Shown here piece by piece: positions 21,145-33,459 of a DNA stretch of 64,000 nt. Location of the stretch: positions 46,181,501 through 46,245,500 of the forward strand of contig CM065803.1 in the NCBI GenBank assembly GCA_033398695.1, written 5' to 3'. Position numbers and translations under genes: made by a program. Position 1 is the first letter of the stretch; every line of letters starts with the position of its first letter. Source of the DNA: Orobanche coerulescens. Taxonomy: Eukaryota; Streptophyta; Magnoliopsida; Lamiales; Orobanchaceae. The notes beneath the pieces are model-generated. The model ran no database searches. It saw only the letters and a program-made list of their open reading frames with translations, and had not been told where the DNA came from.

Positions 21145-22674
21145 AATAAAATATTGATATCCGTCACGTGCTGCTTCTAAAGCACCACATACGTTGGTAT
21201 GGATTAATCCCAGTTTATCAGCGACTCTTTCAAAAGTCCCTATGAATGGGGACTTAGTCATTTTGCCTTAAGGGCAAGATTCACAAGTAGGAAAGGGATC
21301 CGATCCCAATGGACCCATAAGTCAATCTTTTTCCATCTTGTAAACCTTGGTCTGACCAACATGACCAAGTCTAAGATGCCATTTCAAAACTTGATTGGTT
21401 TCATCCCTACCACGTTTTTTAGTCATAGTATTCACAACTACTTTGTTGCTGAGATTCAGATGATACAATCCATTTAACAATGTAGCAGTACCCACTAGTT
21501 TATTTCTGAAATAAATTTTGCAGGAACCATCACCAATGAAAAATGAAAAGCCTTTTCGGTCCATGACCGGAATAGATACAATGTTTTTGTGCCCCTTGGG
21601 TAAGACAAGTACATCTTCTAAAGTCAAAACAAAGCCGGATTCAAAACCCAAAAGAAGTGATCCTATGTCGGTCGCCTCGACACTATGCCCGCTTCCGATT
21701 GTGATCATAACTTCTCCAGCTCCAAGCTTCCTACTTTGTTCCAGATCCTTATTCACAGTACAAATATGAGAACTAGCACCAGAATCCAGTATCCAGGAAG
21801 TAGAAAATACAGTAGCAGAACAATTTGTTTCCAAAACTAAAAGTTCTGTACCTGAAGTGACATGAAGTATCGGACAGTCTCTAGCCCAGTGGCCCAGCTC
21901 ACCGCACTTGAGATAAGCATCCTTCTTCTTCTTGTTCTTTGGAACCATCGGGGCCTTGCCCTTTCCCTTGAAGTCTTTGACATGTGGTCCAGTCTGTTTC
22001 TTGGTCTTTTTCTTCTTGTTCTGAGACCTCTGAGGTCCAGAAGAAATCACAAGAGCAGACTCCTTCATCCGCGGAGTCTTCATCTGAGACTGAGCGGTCA
22101 CAAGTTTTTTCATTAGCCCAGCTAAATTACATGCAATCTCATTGCAGTTGAAGTTCATAACAAACTGTGAGAAGGAATCAGGGAGAGACTGTAGGATAAG
22201 GTCGGTTTATAGAGAAGTATCCATTTTAAAATCAAGAGCCTCCAATCTCTCGATCATGGATACCATTTTGAGGACGTGTTCCCCAACCTTCTCACATTCC
22301 TTCATCCTTGTACCGAACAGTTGCTTGGATATCTCATATCTAGCAGTTCTGCTGTGCTCACCATAAAGTTCGGTTAAGTGAATTAGAATTTGCCTAGCAG
22401 AAGTCATTTTCTCATGAGCTCTCTGAAGCTTATTAGACATAGAAGCCATCATGTATGCACGGACTTTTATGTCATCCTTAACCCACTTTTCGTGGTTTTT
22501 AATCTCTTCCTGATTGGCTCTGGTCCGCACAGGAGGCGCCGGAATGTCCATCTCCAAGACGTATCCCAATGCCTCTATATTGAGGACAATCATCAGATTG
22601 CGGAGCCAGTCCACAAAGTTAGGTCCAATCAGGGTATTCTTGTCGAGTAGAATTACGAGTGGATTCAGTGTCAT
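21145..22674 (-). pseudogene. gag: Element F gag, protease and integrase N-terminus (left of CACTA)
   Basis: Minus-strand start of the copia polyprotein. Gag begins at the ATG at 22674 (MTLNPLVILLDKN, then FVDWLRNLMIVLN, YGEHSRTARYEISKQLFGTR, LHVL-type helix). A stop interrupts it near 22207 and it resumes in the same protein with LPDSFSQFVMNFNCN. The zinc knuckle reads YLKCGELGHWARDC: the first Cys of the CX2CX4HX4C knuckle is Tyr. The protease motif WILDSGASSHIC is intact, and the pre-integrase WHLRLGHVGQTKVYKM follows. The zinc domain beyond it has a stop (GGA to TGA) at about 21327 and a frameshift near 21265 (CESC). The sequence breaks at YQYFI, exactly at the CACTA insertion. Confidence 0.88.
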
Positions 22675-24288
22675 ATTGAGAGTTATGTCTGCATTAAGTA
22701 TAACAGATTAATTAGTGACTTGTTATATTATGTTCTGAGTATAGAATTAAGGTCTTTTCTATTCTTGTTACCCAGCTCCCACTATTTTTATTGGAATAAC
22801 ACACTCCCATGTGAAATCCGGAAGTATCGTCGCTCTACTTTATATTGGTGATCGAGTTCATTATAAATCTCAATAGAGGGCAACCGAACAGTTTTCTAGT
22901 CTGTTAATTTTCATAAAGTGGTGTCCAACACCAACCCATCTAATGGATGATTCGATCTTCTTTTTCCCCTTGTTCATTCCCTTCAACCTATACAGTTTCT
23001 ATGGTTCGTGAACAAGTTAAGTTTATACCATCGACGCAAATCAGTTTCACAATTGAATCTTATCCAGCAACCTATCAGGTTTCTAGGGATAAAATTTGCT
23101 CCAACCGAAGGCATCTAATGCGCTTCCTGTAATTTATCCGTCCTCCCCGAATGACTACCCCGATAACTCGGAAGCATACCACATCCGGTTTGGATTTCAA
23201 TTTCCCGAAAACTCAATAGAGGGAAGGAAAACCTTTTATAAATTTAATAATTTGTTGTGGGAGAATTTTCGCGATTAATGTTACACTTTGCACATTAATT
23301 CATTTAAGCGCGTTTGTGGCATTCATACAATATGAAACAACCATTCACAACCTAGTTGCTATCAACATGTGGTTCATGACCATTCCTAGAAAACAAAAAC
23401 TCCGTAATCTAATTACAAGTCTTCGTCTTGAATCTTCGTCTTCTCGAAATGGATCTTCCTCCGGTCTTCGTCATTACAAATAAATTTTACATTGAAAATT
23501 ACATCCTAGATACAAATATTTCTAGTAAAATAAATAGGCTCAAAACGGCCTTTACAATCCAATCGAATAAAACGAATGATTCAAAACTAAGTCCACGAAC
23601 CACATCCCCATTCAAAAGCATTCATCCAATAAATACTATATAAACGGAAAGCATAGAGATACATTGATCCAATCAACAATACGAACCGATCCAATCGATT
23701 CACACAATCGGTAATATGAAAACGTTCAAAATAATTCGGTCGATCACAAGTATTCCAATAAATAAATTTTCCCTTATAAAATGAAATACCATAAATCATT
23801 TTAATCATATTAAATCCAATTTCAAATGTGGAAAATCATTATTAGGAATACACGAAGAAAACAAGCCCGAAATGGGCTGAACCGCGCCCGAAAACAACAT
23901 TTGGCAGCAGTAGGGCTGCCCAGCAGCCCTGGGCCGCGGCCCCCAGAGCCTGGGCCGTGCCCCCCAGTCCAGTACCCACACAGGCGGGCTGCAACAGCCC
24001 TGGGCCGCGGCCCCCTACTTCCGGACCACTCCCGGACCGTCCAACGGCAATTCGGGGCTAGTTTTTTGACTGAATATCCAATATCTATATTTTTCAACAT
24101 TCATATCTTCAATATAAATCATATTTCCAAGAAATAAAGATTTATATTTAGACATAAACTTACGAAAAAATATAAGTACAACGAACATAAAACAAATACC
24201 ACGATTATGACTAAAATGATTCCAAATCATTCACTATCTAATCGAGCATTCCAAATGCCAATATCGTATATACGATCGCAAGATCTAC
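22675..24288 (-). other. Element F long untranslated leader
   Basis: About 1.6 kb between primer site and gag with no conserved ORF. It is AT-rich apart from one very GC-rich block at 23901-24055, in which the palindrome GGGCCGCGGCCC occurs twice (23931-23942 and 24002-24013). No other feature seen. Confidence 0.7.
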
Positions 24289-24300
24289 GCTCCGATACCA
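24289..24300 (-). other. Element F primer-binding site
   Basis: Minus strand TGGTATCGGAGC, one mismatch from the initiator Met tRNA primer sequence, placed one base after the 5' LTR. Confidence 0.85.
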
Positions 24301-24301
24301 C

Positions 24302-26291
24302 TGTTGCGATTCGGTGCCTAAAACGAAGGCCCAGCGGAAGCGGTAAAACGAAAACTAATTCGATCCGATTCCCTACGATGATCGATCGAGCTACGTATGT
24401 ACGAATATATAAAATGAATGACAAGAGATACGAGAAACATACACTCTTAGTCCGTTGATTAAATGGTATCCTTGTCTTGAGCTATTCCCCAAGCTTTGCT
24501 TGATCTCTGCGAATCCAATCCGCTCCAAGCCCTTGGATGATCCAACGTCGAAATTACAACGCCTCTACTTGCTACGCGCCGGATAAACGAACGGAACGAC
24601 AATCACCCGATTAACCTCTAAGGTTACGGCTAGAATCAAGTGATGGAAACTTTATATTCAAGATTATAACACTCTAAGTGCTTAATCTATATCTATCAAT
24701 TAATCCTCACAATATTTCTCCAAGAAAAATATGAAGGAGATGAAGAACACTTTGAAGACAAAGAAAACTATTTTCTTCTCTCTTTTCTTTCCTCAAAAAC
24801 GTGTGATAGACCAAGTGAGGGGGAGAGATGTTGTCTTCATTTTATTCTTCAATAATCAAGACCATATCACCTAAAAAAATATCTTAAAAGATGTTGTCCC
24901 CTTGGTGCCCATATGTCTTCCACCTTTCAAGGTGAAGACCAAGACCAAAAGGTGGTGGTTGGTAAGGGGCGGCCATCTAGAAGATCGGATGGGTTTGGTT
25001 CGTTTCGGACTCCCGATTAGTCCAAACTGATAAACTCTAATTCCGTTCCGATATATTTATATCGATTAATTAATCCAATTAATTAATCATATCAAATACA
25101 TAATAATATAGTTAATTTCTCCAAGCAATAATTATATTCATGAATTAAATTAATCACTCGGTAATTTATTTAATTGATTAGGCCGTAAATTAATTTATCC
25201 AATAAATCAATTTAGACATCCAATGTCCCAGTAGATTAGATATCCAATATCTAATATTCATAATGAGAGAATAAGCTCGATTCATTCCGTCGTCAGTCAT
25301 GTTGCGCGACTCGGTAGGTCCGTCTCAGTCAGCAATGGGAGGAACCAAAGAGTAGTAGCACCACCTAGCCAGCCTGGCGGCCTACACTGTACCCCAACTG
25401 AGAACGAATGATTGGGATCATTCAAGAACCATTCTGTCGTGAATACCAGTATACGTATAAACCCTTCTTTCAAATGTCCCGATCAAGTTATAGCGTCACA
25501 GTCAGTCAAAACCTATATGTACTTGACGCTATGCATGCGTTAATGCAAATCGAGATCATCGAGCTCTTGTGTATCCAATACAACTAGCTCCAATGCTTTG
25601 GCCAAAGACTTATGATCTCATCTGCCAATAACCGCATAGGACATATAACCTGTTCACAAACGGGAGAAAGAATTCTATCTTGGAATTCAGTAGGACCTGC
25701 TATTTGCCCGTCAACATGCACGTCGAGGTTGACCCCCACATCCCGGTTTATAGGGTCGAACTACTCTAATGAAAATCTTGACGTCACAAGCACATCCCTA
25801 CTAAATCCTCAAGTCAAAGGTTCACGAATACCTATCACAACCTTTCGATTCCGTCATTGACTGTCCCAGGGTAAAATCCGTGTGACGAATCGAGGATGAG
25901 TCGGTTCGAGTATACTAATCCAATTAGCATACCTATAACGTGTGCTCCCACTAACCATTAGTGTTCAACATGCATTTTCCGTGTCAAAAAACACGTCATA
26001 CAAGTCTTCACATAAACTTAACGCCCAATCAAGTTTCATCGACTTGCGAACGATTAAGTATTTGAGCTATAAACCTTTCCAGTGCCGACCCCCTTATCCA
26101 ATAAGGAGTGGAATGTTTTGCTCTCAAATACACGGACTAGTTTCTATATGTATATTTACGAGTTAGGAATGCCAGTAACTACGAGTAAATAAAGAAACAT
26201 TCATTGCCTTATATTAATGATTTACATAATTACAAGTACAATGCCCTCACTCAACATCCTCTGCGTGGCATTCGATGGCATACTCCTAACA
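24302..26291 (-). repeat. Element F 5' LTR
   Basis: 1990 bp, the same length as the other LTR of this element. Plus-strand ends are TGTTGCGATT and CTCCTAACA. Differences from the 3' LTR are scattered single bases. Confidence 0.95.
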
Positions 26292-27369
26292 AAGCTTGGG
26301 GCTTGAACCTTCGCGGTTGGTTTCCCAACACCTACAGCTCAGTAGGTCACGGTCATGGTTATGATCTCATTATGGGTAAGCTTGGGTCTTGAACCTTCGC
26401 GGTTGGTTTCCCAACACCTACAACTAAGTAGGTCACAGTCATGTTTATAATCTCATTATGGGTAAGTTTGGGGCTTGAACCTTCGCGGTTGGTTTCTCAA
26501 CACCTACAGTTCAGTAGGTCACGGCCATTGGATGGTCTTATTGTGATACGGCTTCATGCCGTGGCTTCGGCTCTCATTGTGATACGGTTCATGACGTGGC
26601 TTCGGCCCTCATTGTGATACGGATTTGTGCCGTGGCTTCGGCCCTCATTGATACAGCTTCGGTCTATCTTGGTTTCAAGTGATTGTGTTGATTGACAACT
26701 TCGGCCGAGTGGCTATCAGGCCTTTGTGATGTCTTGGTAATTTCATTGGAGCCTTCGGGCATTGTGATTCATAATTAATTCAGTTCTGGTTTGGTTCATG
26801 TCGTGTAATTCATTTTGGTACTCTATAATTATGATTCGCCATTGGGCACTTATGTTCTAACCTGTTGAACAGGTATTAGTAGTATGCCATGAGCATAGTG
26901 TTTCCCGAATGCTCGGTTCTTACCTTGGTTTATGAGCATATCGTATTATTATTATCATTGTACCATTTTATTCTGCCTTTGGATGCATATCATGTTATAC
27001 ATGTATTTGATGTTCATTATCTGGATGACTGACCCCGTGGGGGCGGAACATGTTTTCATGTTTTAGGTGCTGGCGAGGAGAGAGTTGAGACACAGGGGCA
27101 TGACGTTGGCGATGAGGCATTCGAGCGATACTAGTCCGAGTTATTCATATTGGTTAGTCAGTTGGAGTGTACTCAATTTTGTCAGTTGTTGTCATGTTGT
27201 ATTACCCGAGCAGATGCTCGTGGATGTTGTTGTATTTTATTTTGGCCCTGTAGGCCCACTTTTGTCATTGAAATTCTTTATCGGAATATTGTGTCGTGTT
27301 TGCCTGGTGGATCTCCGGGTGTGGGGTCCACAGCACTGTAATAACCCAATGGAATTTAGGGGTGTTACA
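26292..27369 (+). repeat. Element B LTR1, right segment
   Basis: LTR1 resumes after element F and ends GGGGTGTTACA at 27369. It contains three copies of an 86-bp tandem repeat (26292-26550, units start GGTAAGCTTGGG or similar), then about three copies of a 36-bp repeat (26543-26655; GATACGG...CGTGGCTTCGG). Near its end there is a short hairpin CCCCGTGGGGG (27033-27043) and a conserved TTTTAG-GTGCTGGCGAGG. An ORF at 27067 recurs in LTR2 and LTR3 but is not conserved as protein. Confidence 0.92.
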
Positions 27370-27374
27370 GAATA

Positions 27375-27386
27375 TGGTATCAGAGC
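27375..27386 (+). other. Element B internal 1 primer-binding site
   Basis: TGGTATCAGAGC, a perfect initiator Met tRNA primer match, 5 bp after LTR1. Confidence 0.92.
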
Positions 27387-28087
27387 TTTGGGTTGTGAGA
27401 TACCCTGATATGTGAGTTATGTGGCTCTACCGACGCGGTAGTAGTGGGACTGTCAGGTTATGACAATCTGTACAGTCGGGTTTTGTGAGTCGTGAAATTT
27501 GTACGACTGCACGAGTCATTCATTCATCGAGTCGTCTTCAGTGAAGACTAGTATCGTAAGACCTCGAAGCTTCGCTATGACCTATGTAAGGACTCGATTC
27601 TCTTTATGTTCATACATTCATCATGTCATTAATTATACATGATTTGTTGAAACTTATATGTGATATTAGTGTTACGATTAATTCATGAGTAATTGTTTTG
27701 GAGCACGTGTGACCTGTGCAAGCAATAAGGATCAACTCATTCACTAGTCAATAATCCTCAATCATCATTTTTGATCTTGTCGATCATGTTAATTCATTAA
27801 TCACTCAGCCAATCTCATTGCTCAGTTGATCTTGTGGATCGAACTATCAATCATGTTAACTTGTTCAAGGTAATCATTTCAGGAATTTCATCAGACAATC
27901 ATGTCACCTCACTTGATCTTTCATGCGATCTTATCATATTCCGGCGTCATGTCGACGATCATTTATTGCATTATTAATGCGTTCATTTTATTAGGGCGTG
28001 TACGCTCATTATTATCATTCCGTAACGTAATCATAATACGATATTCATGCGAGATCTATAATTATCATGTGACCTTCCTGCTCCAGT
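27387..28087 (+). other. Element B internal 1 leader
   Basis: Non-coding leader. Donor-like GTAAGG at 27586 and acceptor-like CTCCAG ending at 28086, one base before the gag ATG, match the arrangement in A and C. No ORF of note. Confidence 0.6.
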
Positions 28088-29364
28088 ATGGATAGAGCTG
28101 TCAGAGTACGCAGGGGAAGAGGCCGCGGTGCGGGCCGAAACCTGGGATCTCATGTGAATGCCCATGTTAACGCAAGGGATAACATTGGTTCAACAGTTAG
28201 GGATGCTACTTATTCACTGTCAGATAATCATTCACTATCAGGGAGTCATACCCGAGATACAACTCAATTGGAAGGTGTTCGGGTGGACCCATTCATATGC
28301 ATGCAGGGCATGATGGCCCAGATGACTCATATGACACGTCTGATGGAGACCATGAAGACCTCGATGGTTCGTGATCTACCGCAGTAGGGATTCCAGGTGC
28401 CGTTTTACGGAAAGACTGGAGGAGTGAGTCAGATTATCGGCGATATCTCTCGTTAGAGGCCGTCTACATTTGAGGGTTCATCGGAACCAGCTGATATTGT
28501 TCATTGGCTTGAGCATTTTGATAAACTCTTCGATATGGTTCAATGTTCGAAAGAGAGTAAAGTGGCAGTACGTAGCGGCTTACTACTTGAGTAAGGGTGC
28601 TTATTCTTGATGGCTTTCTGTGAAACCACCGATCGTGATTGTGTTTGGAGCGAGTTCAAGACTCTCATGTTAGAGAGGAATTATCCGGATCCACTTCGTG
28701 AAGCCAAGTTATCAGAGGTATTAAACCCCGAACCCGTCGAGGACGAGGGTGTTATTGTCATTACTAAGAAGTTTCAGGGATTACTTCAGTTTGCTTCGTC
28801 TGTTATCCGTACTGAGGCGGATAAGATCAAGTATTTTAGCAAGAGGCTAAATCCGCAGTTGAGGATGCAGTTGTTCAATCATAATTGTAATTCGCTTAGT
28901 GAGTTCATCTAGAAGGCTCTTGAAACAGAGATTTTGATTAGGGAGCTTGCTCGGAAGCACCCTTCAGTTTCTTCCGGTGGGAGGACTAGGATGCCGGTTT
29001 GTTCTGAGGGACATCGGGCTCCGACGTCCAATAGGTCGTTTTCTAGTCATCTTCATGCTGAGAAAGCATCTTTATCTCAGACGACGAGTTCGGCTATTGT
29101 TTGCTTTAACTGTGATAAAATAGGACATTGCAGTACCGGTGCTCGATGCAGGCCGTTGTTTGTTTCCTGTGTGGGAGGCAGGGGCACCTTCAGAAATACT
29201 GCAGAGTTCTAGTATCAATAGATCTCAAGAGAGCTCTCAACCCTCGAGAGATTTTGTTACTCCAGCCCGTGCATCATCCAAGGGGTCCTATCAGGCTTCG
29301 AGAGCCAGAGGTAAGGACATTCATCACCGGTTTTGAACAAGTTAATTCTTGCTCAGTAATATGA
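28088..29364 (+). pseudogene. gag: Element B internal 1 gag remnant with zinc knuckles
   Basis: Decayed Gag related to that of element A. It opens with an Arg/Gly-rich N-terminus (MDRAVRVRRGRGRGAGRN) and MQGMMAQMTHMTRLMETM, meets a stop at 28387 (Gln codon changed), and continues with IIGDISR, a stop, and FEGSSEPADIVHWLEHFDKL. A shift near 28565 moves it to the frame of 28607-28912 (WSEFKTLMLERNYPDPLREAKLSE), and further breaks follow. Zinc knuckles survive in two frames: CFNCDKIGHC at about 29101 and CFLCGRQGHLQKYC at about 29158. No protease, RT or integrase follows. The same ORF order is found in internal 2, so loss of pol came before duplication. Confidence 0.88.
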
Positions 29365-30051
29365 TAATCATTCATTTCATTGTCATTCATTTATTCATAT
29401 AATTCATTCATCATACATTAATCATGTTTAGACTTGTAGTTATCAAACTCATCATTCAGTTCACGAGGAACAATGGTTCTAATCACTTCATTTGAGCTCT
29501 CACTCATTGCGTTATTAATTCACCTCGGTGAGTCATTCTTGATTCTTGTCGGATTTCTAGTCATTTATCATTCATCGTAGTCACTCTCGTTTTTGTGACC
29601 TTTTGGGATCATATTAAGCGGTGAGTTCAGATTTGGGTCTTCCTTGAATCGATGAGATCGAGGGGATCGGTGACCTGGAGGATATCGATGTTGGGTACAT
29701 TTGAGATGTAGCCTTATTTTCCAGATTACTGTTTAAATTAATCTGCATCGTAGTATTGTGGTTGTCAACCACCTGTTGTCGATTTATCTTGTAACTATAG
29801 TATTTGAGAATCTTGAGATTTGGGTCATTAGTTGGGATTTCTTCCCTTTGGTGTTGTGCCCAAGATTTTTTGATAATCTGAGTAATTGTTCATTGTGATT
29901 CGAGACGTGAAGTCATGAGAACTTTGGCGTACGATTGTTATGGTTCCAAGGACTATTTGTGAAGTGTTGTTTTCAGATCATGATGGATAGTTCATATCTC
30001 GAGTTGTTACCCGTAGTTTTGGGAACGAAACACTTTTTAAGGGGGGAAGTA
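29365..30051 (+). other. Element B internal 1, pol-less 3' region with polypurine tract
   Basis: AT-rich, with ATTCATTCATC-type simple runs near 29370-29420. It keeps only the last bases found in related elements (GAGTTGTTACCC, GGGAACGAAAC) and the polypurine run TTTTTAAGGGGGGAAGTA before LTR2. No protease, RT, RNase H or integrase motif seen in any frame. Confidence 0.8.
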
Positions 30052-30270
30052 TGTAATACCCAGTTGTGAATTCATTGATTACCATTCAGTGATTGTCACT
30101 TAGAATTTTTTTCACTCAGTAATAATCATTCATCATTCATGTTCATTCATTTGTGTTCACCGTTCGGCGTACTTTGGAATCTCATATCAGTTGTTATTCG
30201 TCATTCATCACTGTTTGAGATCTAGATGAGATTATTGTCATCATCATATTTTTGTATTCGGTGGGTGAGG

Positions 30271-30699
30271 TAGCGCATGCTACATACTCTTGTTAGCGCG
30301 TGCTAATGGAGTACAGGTAGCGCACGCTATAGCTCAGTATTAGCGCACGCTAGCGCAAGTGTGCCAGACAGTCCAGAAGGCACTGGGCTGATTTTGAAAA
30401 TTCGTAGAGCACACTACGAGTGGTAAGTAGCATACGCTAACTATGCTGGTAACGCACGCTAAGGAGTAAGAGTAGCGCACGCTATCGCGGCAAGGCAGAG
30501 GACAGTGGGTTCTGGACTCTAATATACTAGGCATCAACTATCAGGTAGCGCACGCTGAACATCCGTTTGGCATACGCTAAGAGGAAGCGTTAGCGCATGC
30601 TACCAAGTTCGTAGCGCACGCTAACAATGCAGACAGTGGATATTGGAATACCCGGTGAACCCGCTAGCGCACTCTAAGCACAGGAGCTAGCGCGCGCTA
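30271..30699. repeat. Palindrome cluster in U3 of element B (LTR2)
   Basis: Thirteen dispersed copies with consensus TAGCGCACGCTA, e.g. 30271, 30294, 30318, 30340, 30428, 30450, 30473, 30546, 30568, 30591, 30612, 30665 and 30688. Middle bases vary (CA, CG, TA, GT), while the outer TAGC...GCTA halves are kept. The last copy ends 13 bp before the TATA box. CAGACAGT-like words lie between copies. Confidence 0.85.
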
Positions 30700-30711
30700 A
30701 TCTGGGTTTTG

Positions 30712-30719
30712 TATAAATA
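30712..30719 (+). promoter_or_regulatory. TATA box of element B LTR2
   Basis: TATAAATA just after the palindrome cluster, followed by a C/T-rich stretch (TTCACTCTTCACTTCCTC). Confidence 0.75.
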
Positions 30720-31844
30720 GGACATTTCACTCTTCACTTCCTCATTTCTTCATTTCTCAACCATTTCGGACGATCTTGGGCGATTCGCGAAGGTCTTTTC
30801 GAGCTGCAATCATCTAGCATCATATTCAAGCTCCTAGTTCAGATTAATCATCATTTAATCCACTCCATCACTCCAAATCAAGGTAATTCTTCATTGAATC
30901 CTGAATTTTGGGATTTGAAGGTTTCCTTCCCGATCTCTTCGAGTTAGCTTGCTATCATGATGGAATATGTTGATTATGGATTATATACCTTGGATATTTG
31001 TATTCTTATGGATTTATTGATGTAATTTTTGGAATTTTTGAATAATTGGGGATTTGTTCAAGAACACCTTGGGTGTTGACTTTGGAATTTTGGGGATTTC
31101 GACTAGATGTTGTCGTAATCCCGATTTAAGTATTCCTATTGGATTATTGATGGTATTAATGAAGTTTTGTTGGATTGAATCATTAATTGGAGGTTGGTTT
31201 TCGGTATAATTGGGATTAGTTGTAAACAATGGGAGATTGTTTACAACGTGTTTGTTTAAATGCCCCATTGAGTTTAGGTAGTGTTGTATCGACCTTTTGA
31301 GTTGATTTTGATTATACGTGGATATGTATATTAAGAGAATCATTGGTAGTTATGTTATTCAAGGTTGTTCAAGGACCGATAATCACTTCAAGGGCGATGA
31401 TCGTGGAAGAACTTTCTCGCCGTCGGTTTGAGGCAAGTTTTATACTTGTACTAGTCAATGAGATTAATGTTATCATATATGTGGATGAATGTGTTGTATC
31501 ATTCCGAGACTTAGTCTCTTCATGAGTTCATTGATATTAGGGGATCGTTCGATACGATACTCTTCGGCAATTATGCCAAATGTTTATTATTGTTCATTAA
31601 TGGCCGGTTCAAGGCATTGGGGTACTCGTTGTTAATGTTATTGTCGAAAGACGGTTCGCGATATCGATGTATTGATTGTTGTTGCTAATATTGATGTCGA
31701 TCTAAGACATTGTTGTAATCATTGTTATTAATGTTGGCGTCCTGTCATTCATGTTGTATTGGCCGATTGAAGGCATTGGCGTATTCGTTCTCATCTTCGT
31801 CGTTGGTAACCGATTAAAGGTGCCGAGGCATTCATTGTATCATT

Positions 31845-32180
31845 GTTATCGATTGGCCGTTCTAAGGAAATCGAGGTTCCCAATCATTTATTGTATCATT
31901 GTTATCGATTATCCGTTCTAAGGCAATCGAGGTGCTCAATCATTCATTGTATCATTGTTATCGATTGGCCATTCTAAGGCAATCGAGGTGCTCAATCATT
32001 CGCTGTATCATTGTTATCGATTGGCCGTTTTAAGGCAATTGAGGTGCTCAATCATTCGTTGTATCATTGTTATCGATAGGCCGTTCTAAAGAAATTGGGG
32101 TATTGAATCATTCGCTGCATCATTGTTATCGGTTGGCCATTCTAAGGCAATTGAGGTATTGAATTAGGACTGTTGAGGAC
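31845..32180. repeat. 56-bp tandem repeat, six units (LTR2 of B)
   Basis: Units start at 31845, 31901, 31957, 32013, 32069 and 32125, same unit as at 10741. Last two are the most divergent, as in LTR1. Confidence 0.93.
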
Positions 32181-32319
32181 GGTGCCCATTCGTGAATTTC
32201 TGTCGTCGTGTTGGCCGACTCAAGCCGGTACAGTATCATTCTTGCGAATCCGGTAATCTTTGAATCGTTGCCATTTGGGGTTAATTGTGTTTGGAGGCTA
32301 GTCTCGACTAGTGCTCGAT

Positions 32320-32685
32320 GGGTAAGCTTGGAGCTTGAACCTTTGCGGTTGGTTTCCCAACACCTACAACTCAGTAGGTCACGGTCAGGGTTATGATCTC
32401 ATTATGGGTAAGCTTGGGTCTTGAACCTTCGCGGTTGGTTTCCCAACACCTACAACTCAGTAGGTCACTGTCATGTTTATGATCTCATTATGGGTAAGTT
32501 TGGGGCTTGAACCTTCGCGGTTGGTTTCCCAACACCTACAGTTCAGTAGGTCATGGCCATTGGATGGTCTCATTGTGATACGGCTTCGTGCCGTGGCTTC
32601 GGTCCTCATTGTGATACGGCTTCGTGTCGTGGCTTCGGCCCTCGTTGTGATACGGCTTCGTGCCGTGGCTTCGGCCCTCATTGAT
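32320..32685. repeat. 86-bp and 36-bp tandem repeats (LTR2 of B)
   Basis: 86-bp units start GGGTAAG at 32320, 32406 and 32492 and contain CTTCGCGGTTGGTTTCCCAA. They are followed by 36-bp units (GATACGGCTTCGTGCCGTGG) at about 32577, 32613 and 32649. The same blocks lie at 26292-26655 and 61985-62345. Confidence 0.9.
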
Positions 32686-33459
32686 ACAACTTCGGGCTGT
32701 CTTGGTTTCAAGTGATTGTGTTGATTGACAGCTTCGGCTGAGTGGCTATCAGGCCTTTGTGATGTCTTGGTAATTTCATTAGAGCCTTCGGGCATTGTGA
32801 TTCATAATTAATTCAGTTATGGTTTGGTTCATGTCGTGTATTTCATTGTGGTACTCTATAATTATGATTCGCCATTGGGCACTTATGTTCTAACCTATTG
32901 AACAGGTATTAGTAGTATGCCGTGGGCATAGTGTTCCCCGAATGCTCGGTTCTTACCTTGGTTTGTGAGCATATCGTATTATTATCATCATTGTACCGTT
33001 TCATTCTGCCTTTGGATGCATATCATGTTATACATGTATTTGATGTTCATTATCTGGATGAATAACCCCGTGGGGGCGGAACATGTTTTCATGTTTTAGG
33101 TGCTGGCGAGGAGAGAGTTGAGACATAGGGGCATGACGTTGGCGACGAGGCATTCGAACGATACTAGTCCGAGTTGTTCATATTGGTTAGTCAGTTGGAG
33201 TGTACTCAATTTTGTCAGTTGTTGTCATGTATTACCCGAGCAGATGCTCGTGGATGTTGTTGTATTTTATTTTGGCACTGTAGGCCCACTTTTGTCGTTG
33301 AAATTCCTTATCGGAATATTGTGTGGGATATCATGGTAGGGACTATGATTTCCCTTGTTGATTAATTAATGATTTTAGTCATGTTTGCCTGGTGGATCTC
33401 TGGGTGTGGGGTCCACGGCACTGTAATAACCCAATGGGATTTAGGGGTGTTACAGAAGA

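Larger units (their letters stand above)
11449..26291 (-). mobile_element. Element F: Ty1/copia retrotransposon with nested CACTA
   Basis: A copia element on the minus strand. Read in its own direction: 5' LTR (24302-26291), Met-tRNA primer site, a long leader, gag, protease, integrase, RT, RNase H, polypurine tract and 3' LTR (11449-13438). Integrase before RT is the copia order. The two LTRs are both 1990 bp and nearly identical. Flanking AAACT (11444-11448) and AAGCT (26292-26296) are the target duplication with one mismatch; the uninterrupted site is seen at 32322. Integrase is split by a CACTA transposon. Several stops and shifts make it non-functional. I do not assign a clade. Confidence 0.94.
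30052..33454 (+). repeat. Element B LTR2 (shared middle LTR, complete, 3403 bp)
   Basis: Starts TGTAATACCC and ends GGGGTGTTACA. It is followed not by flanking DNA but by a second primer site and a second gag, so it is both 3' LTR of internal 1 and 5' LTR of internal 2. It holds the palindrome cluster, a TATA box, six 56-bp units (31845-32180), three 86-bp units (32320-32570), three 36-bp units (32573-32685) and the CCCCGTGGGGG hairpin (33066-33076). Confidence 0.96.

Noticed and set aside
27067..27408. ORF starting MLARRELRHRGMTL in LTR1 of B, also at 33100 and 62762
   Set aside because: Frames diverge after about 60 codons between the three LTRs; identity is explained by LTR identity, not protein conservation.
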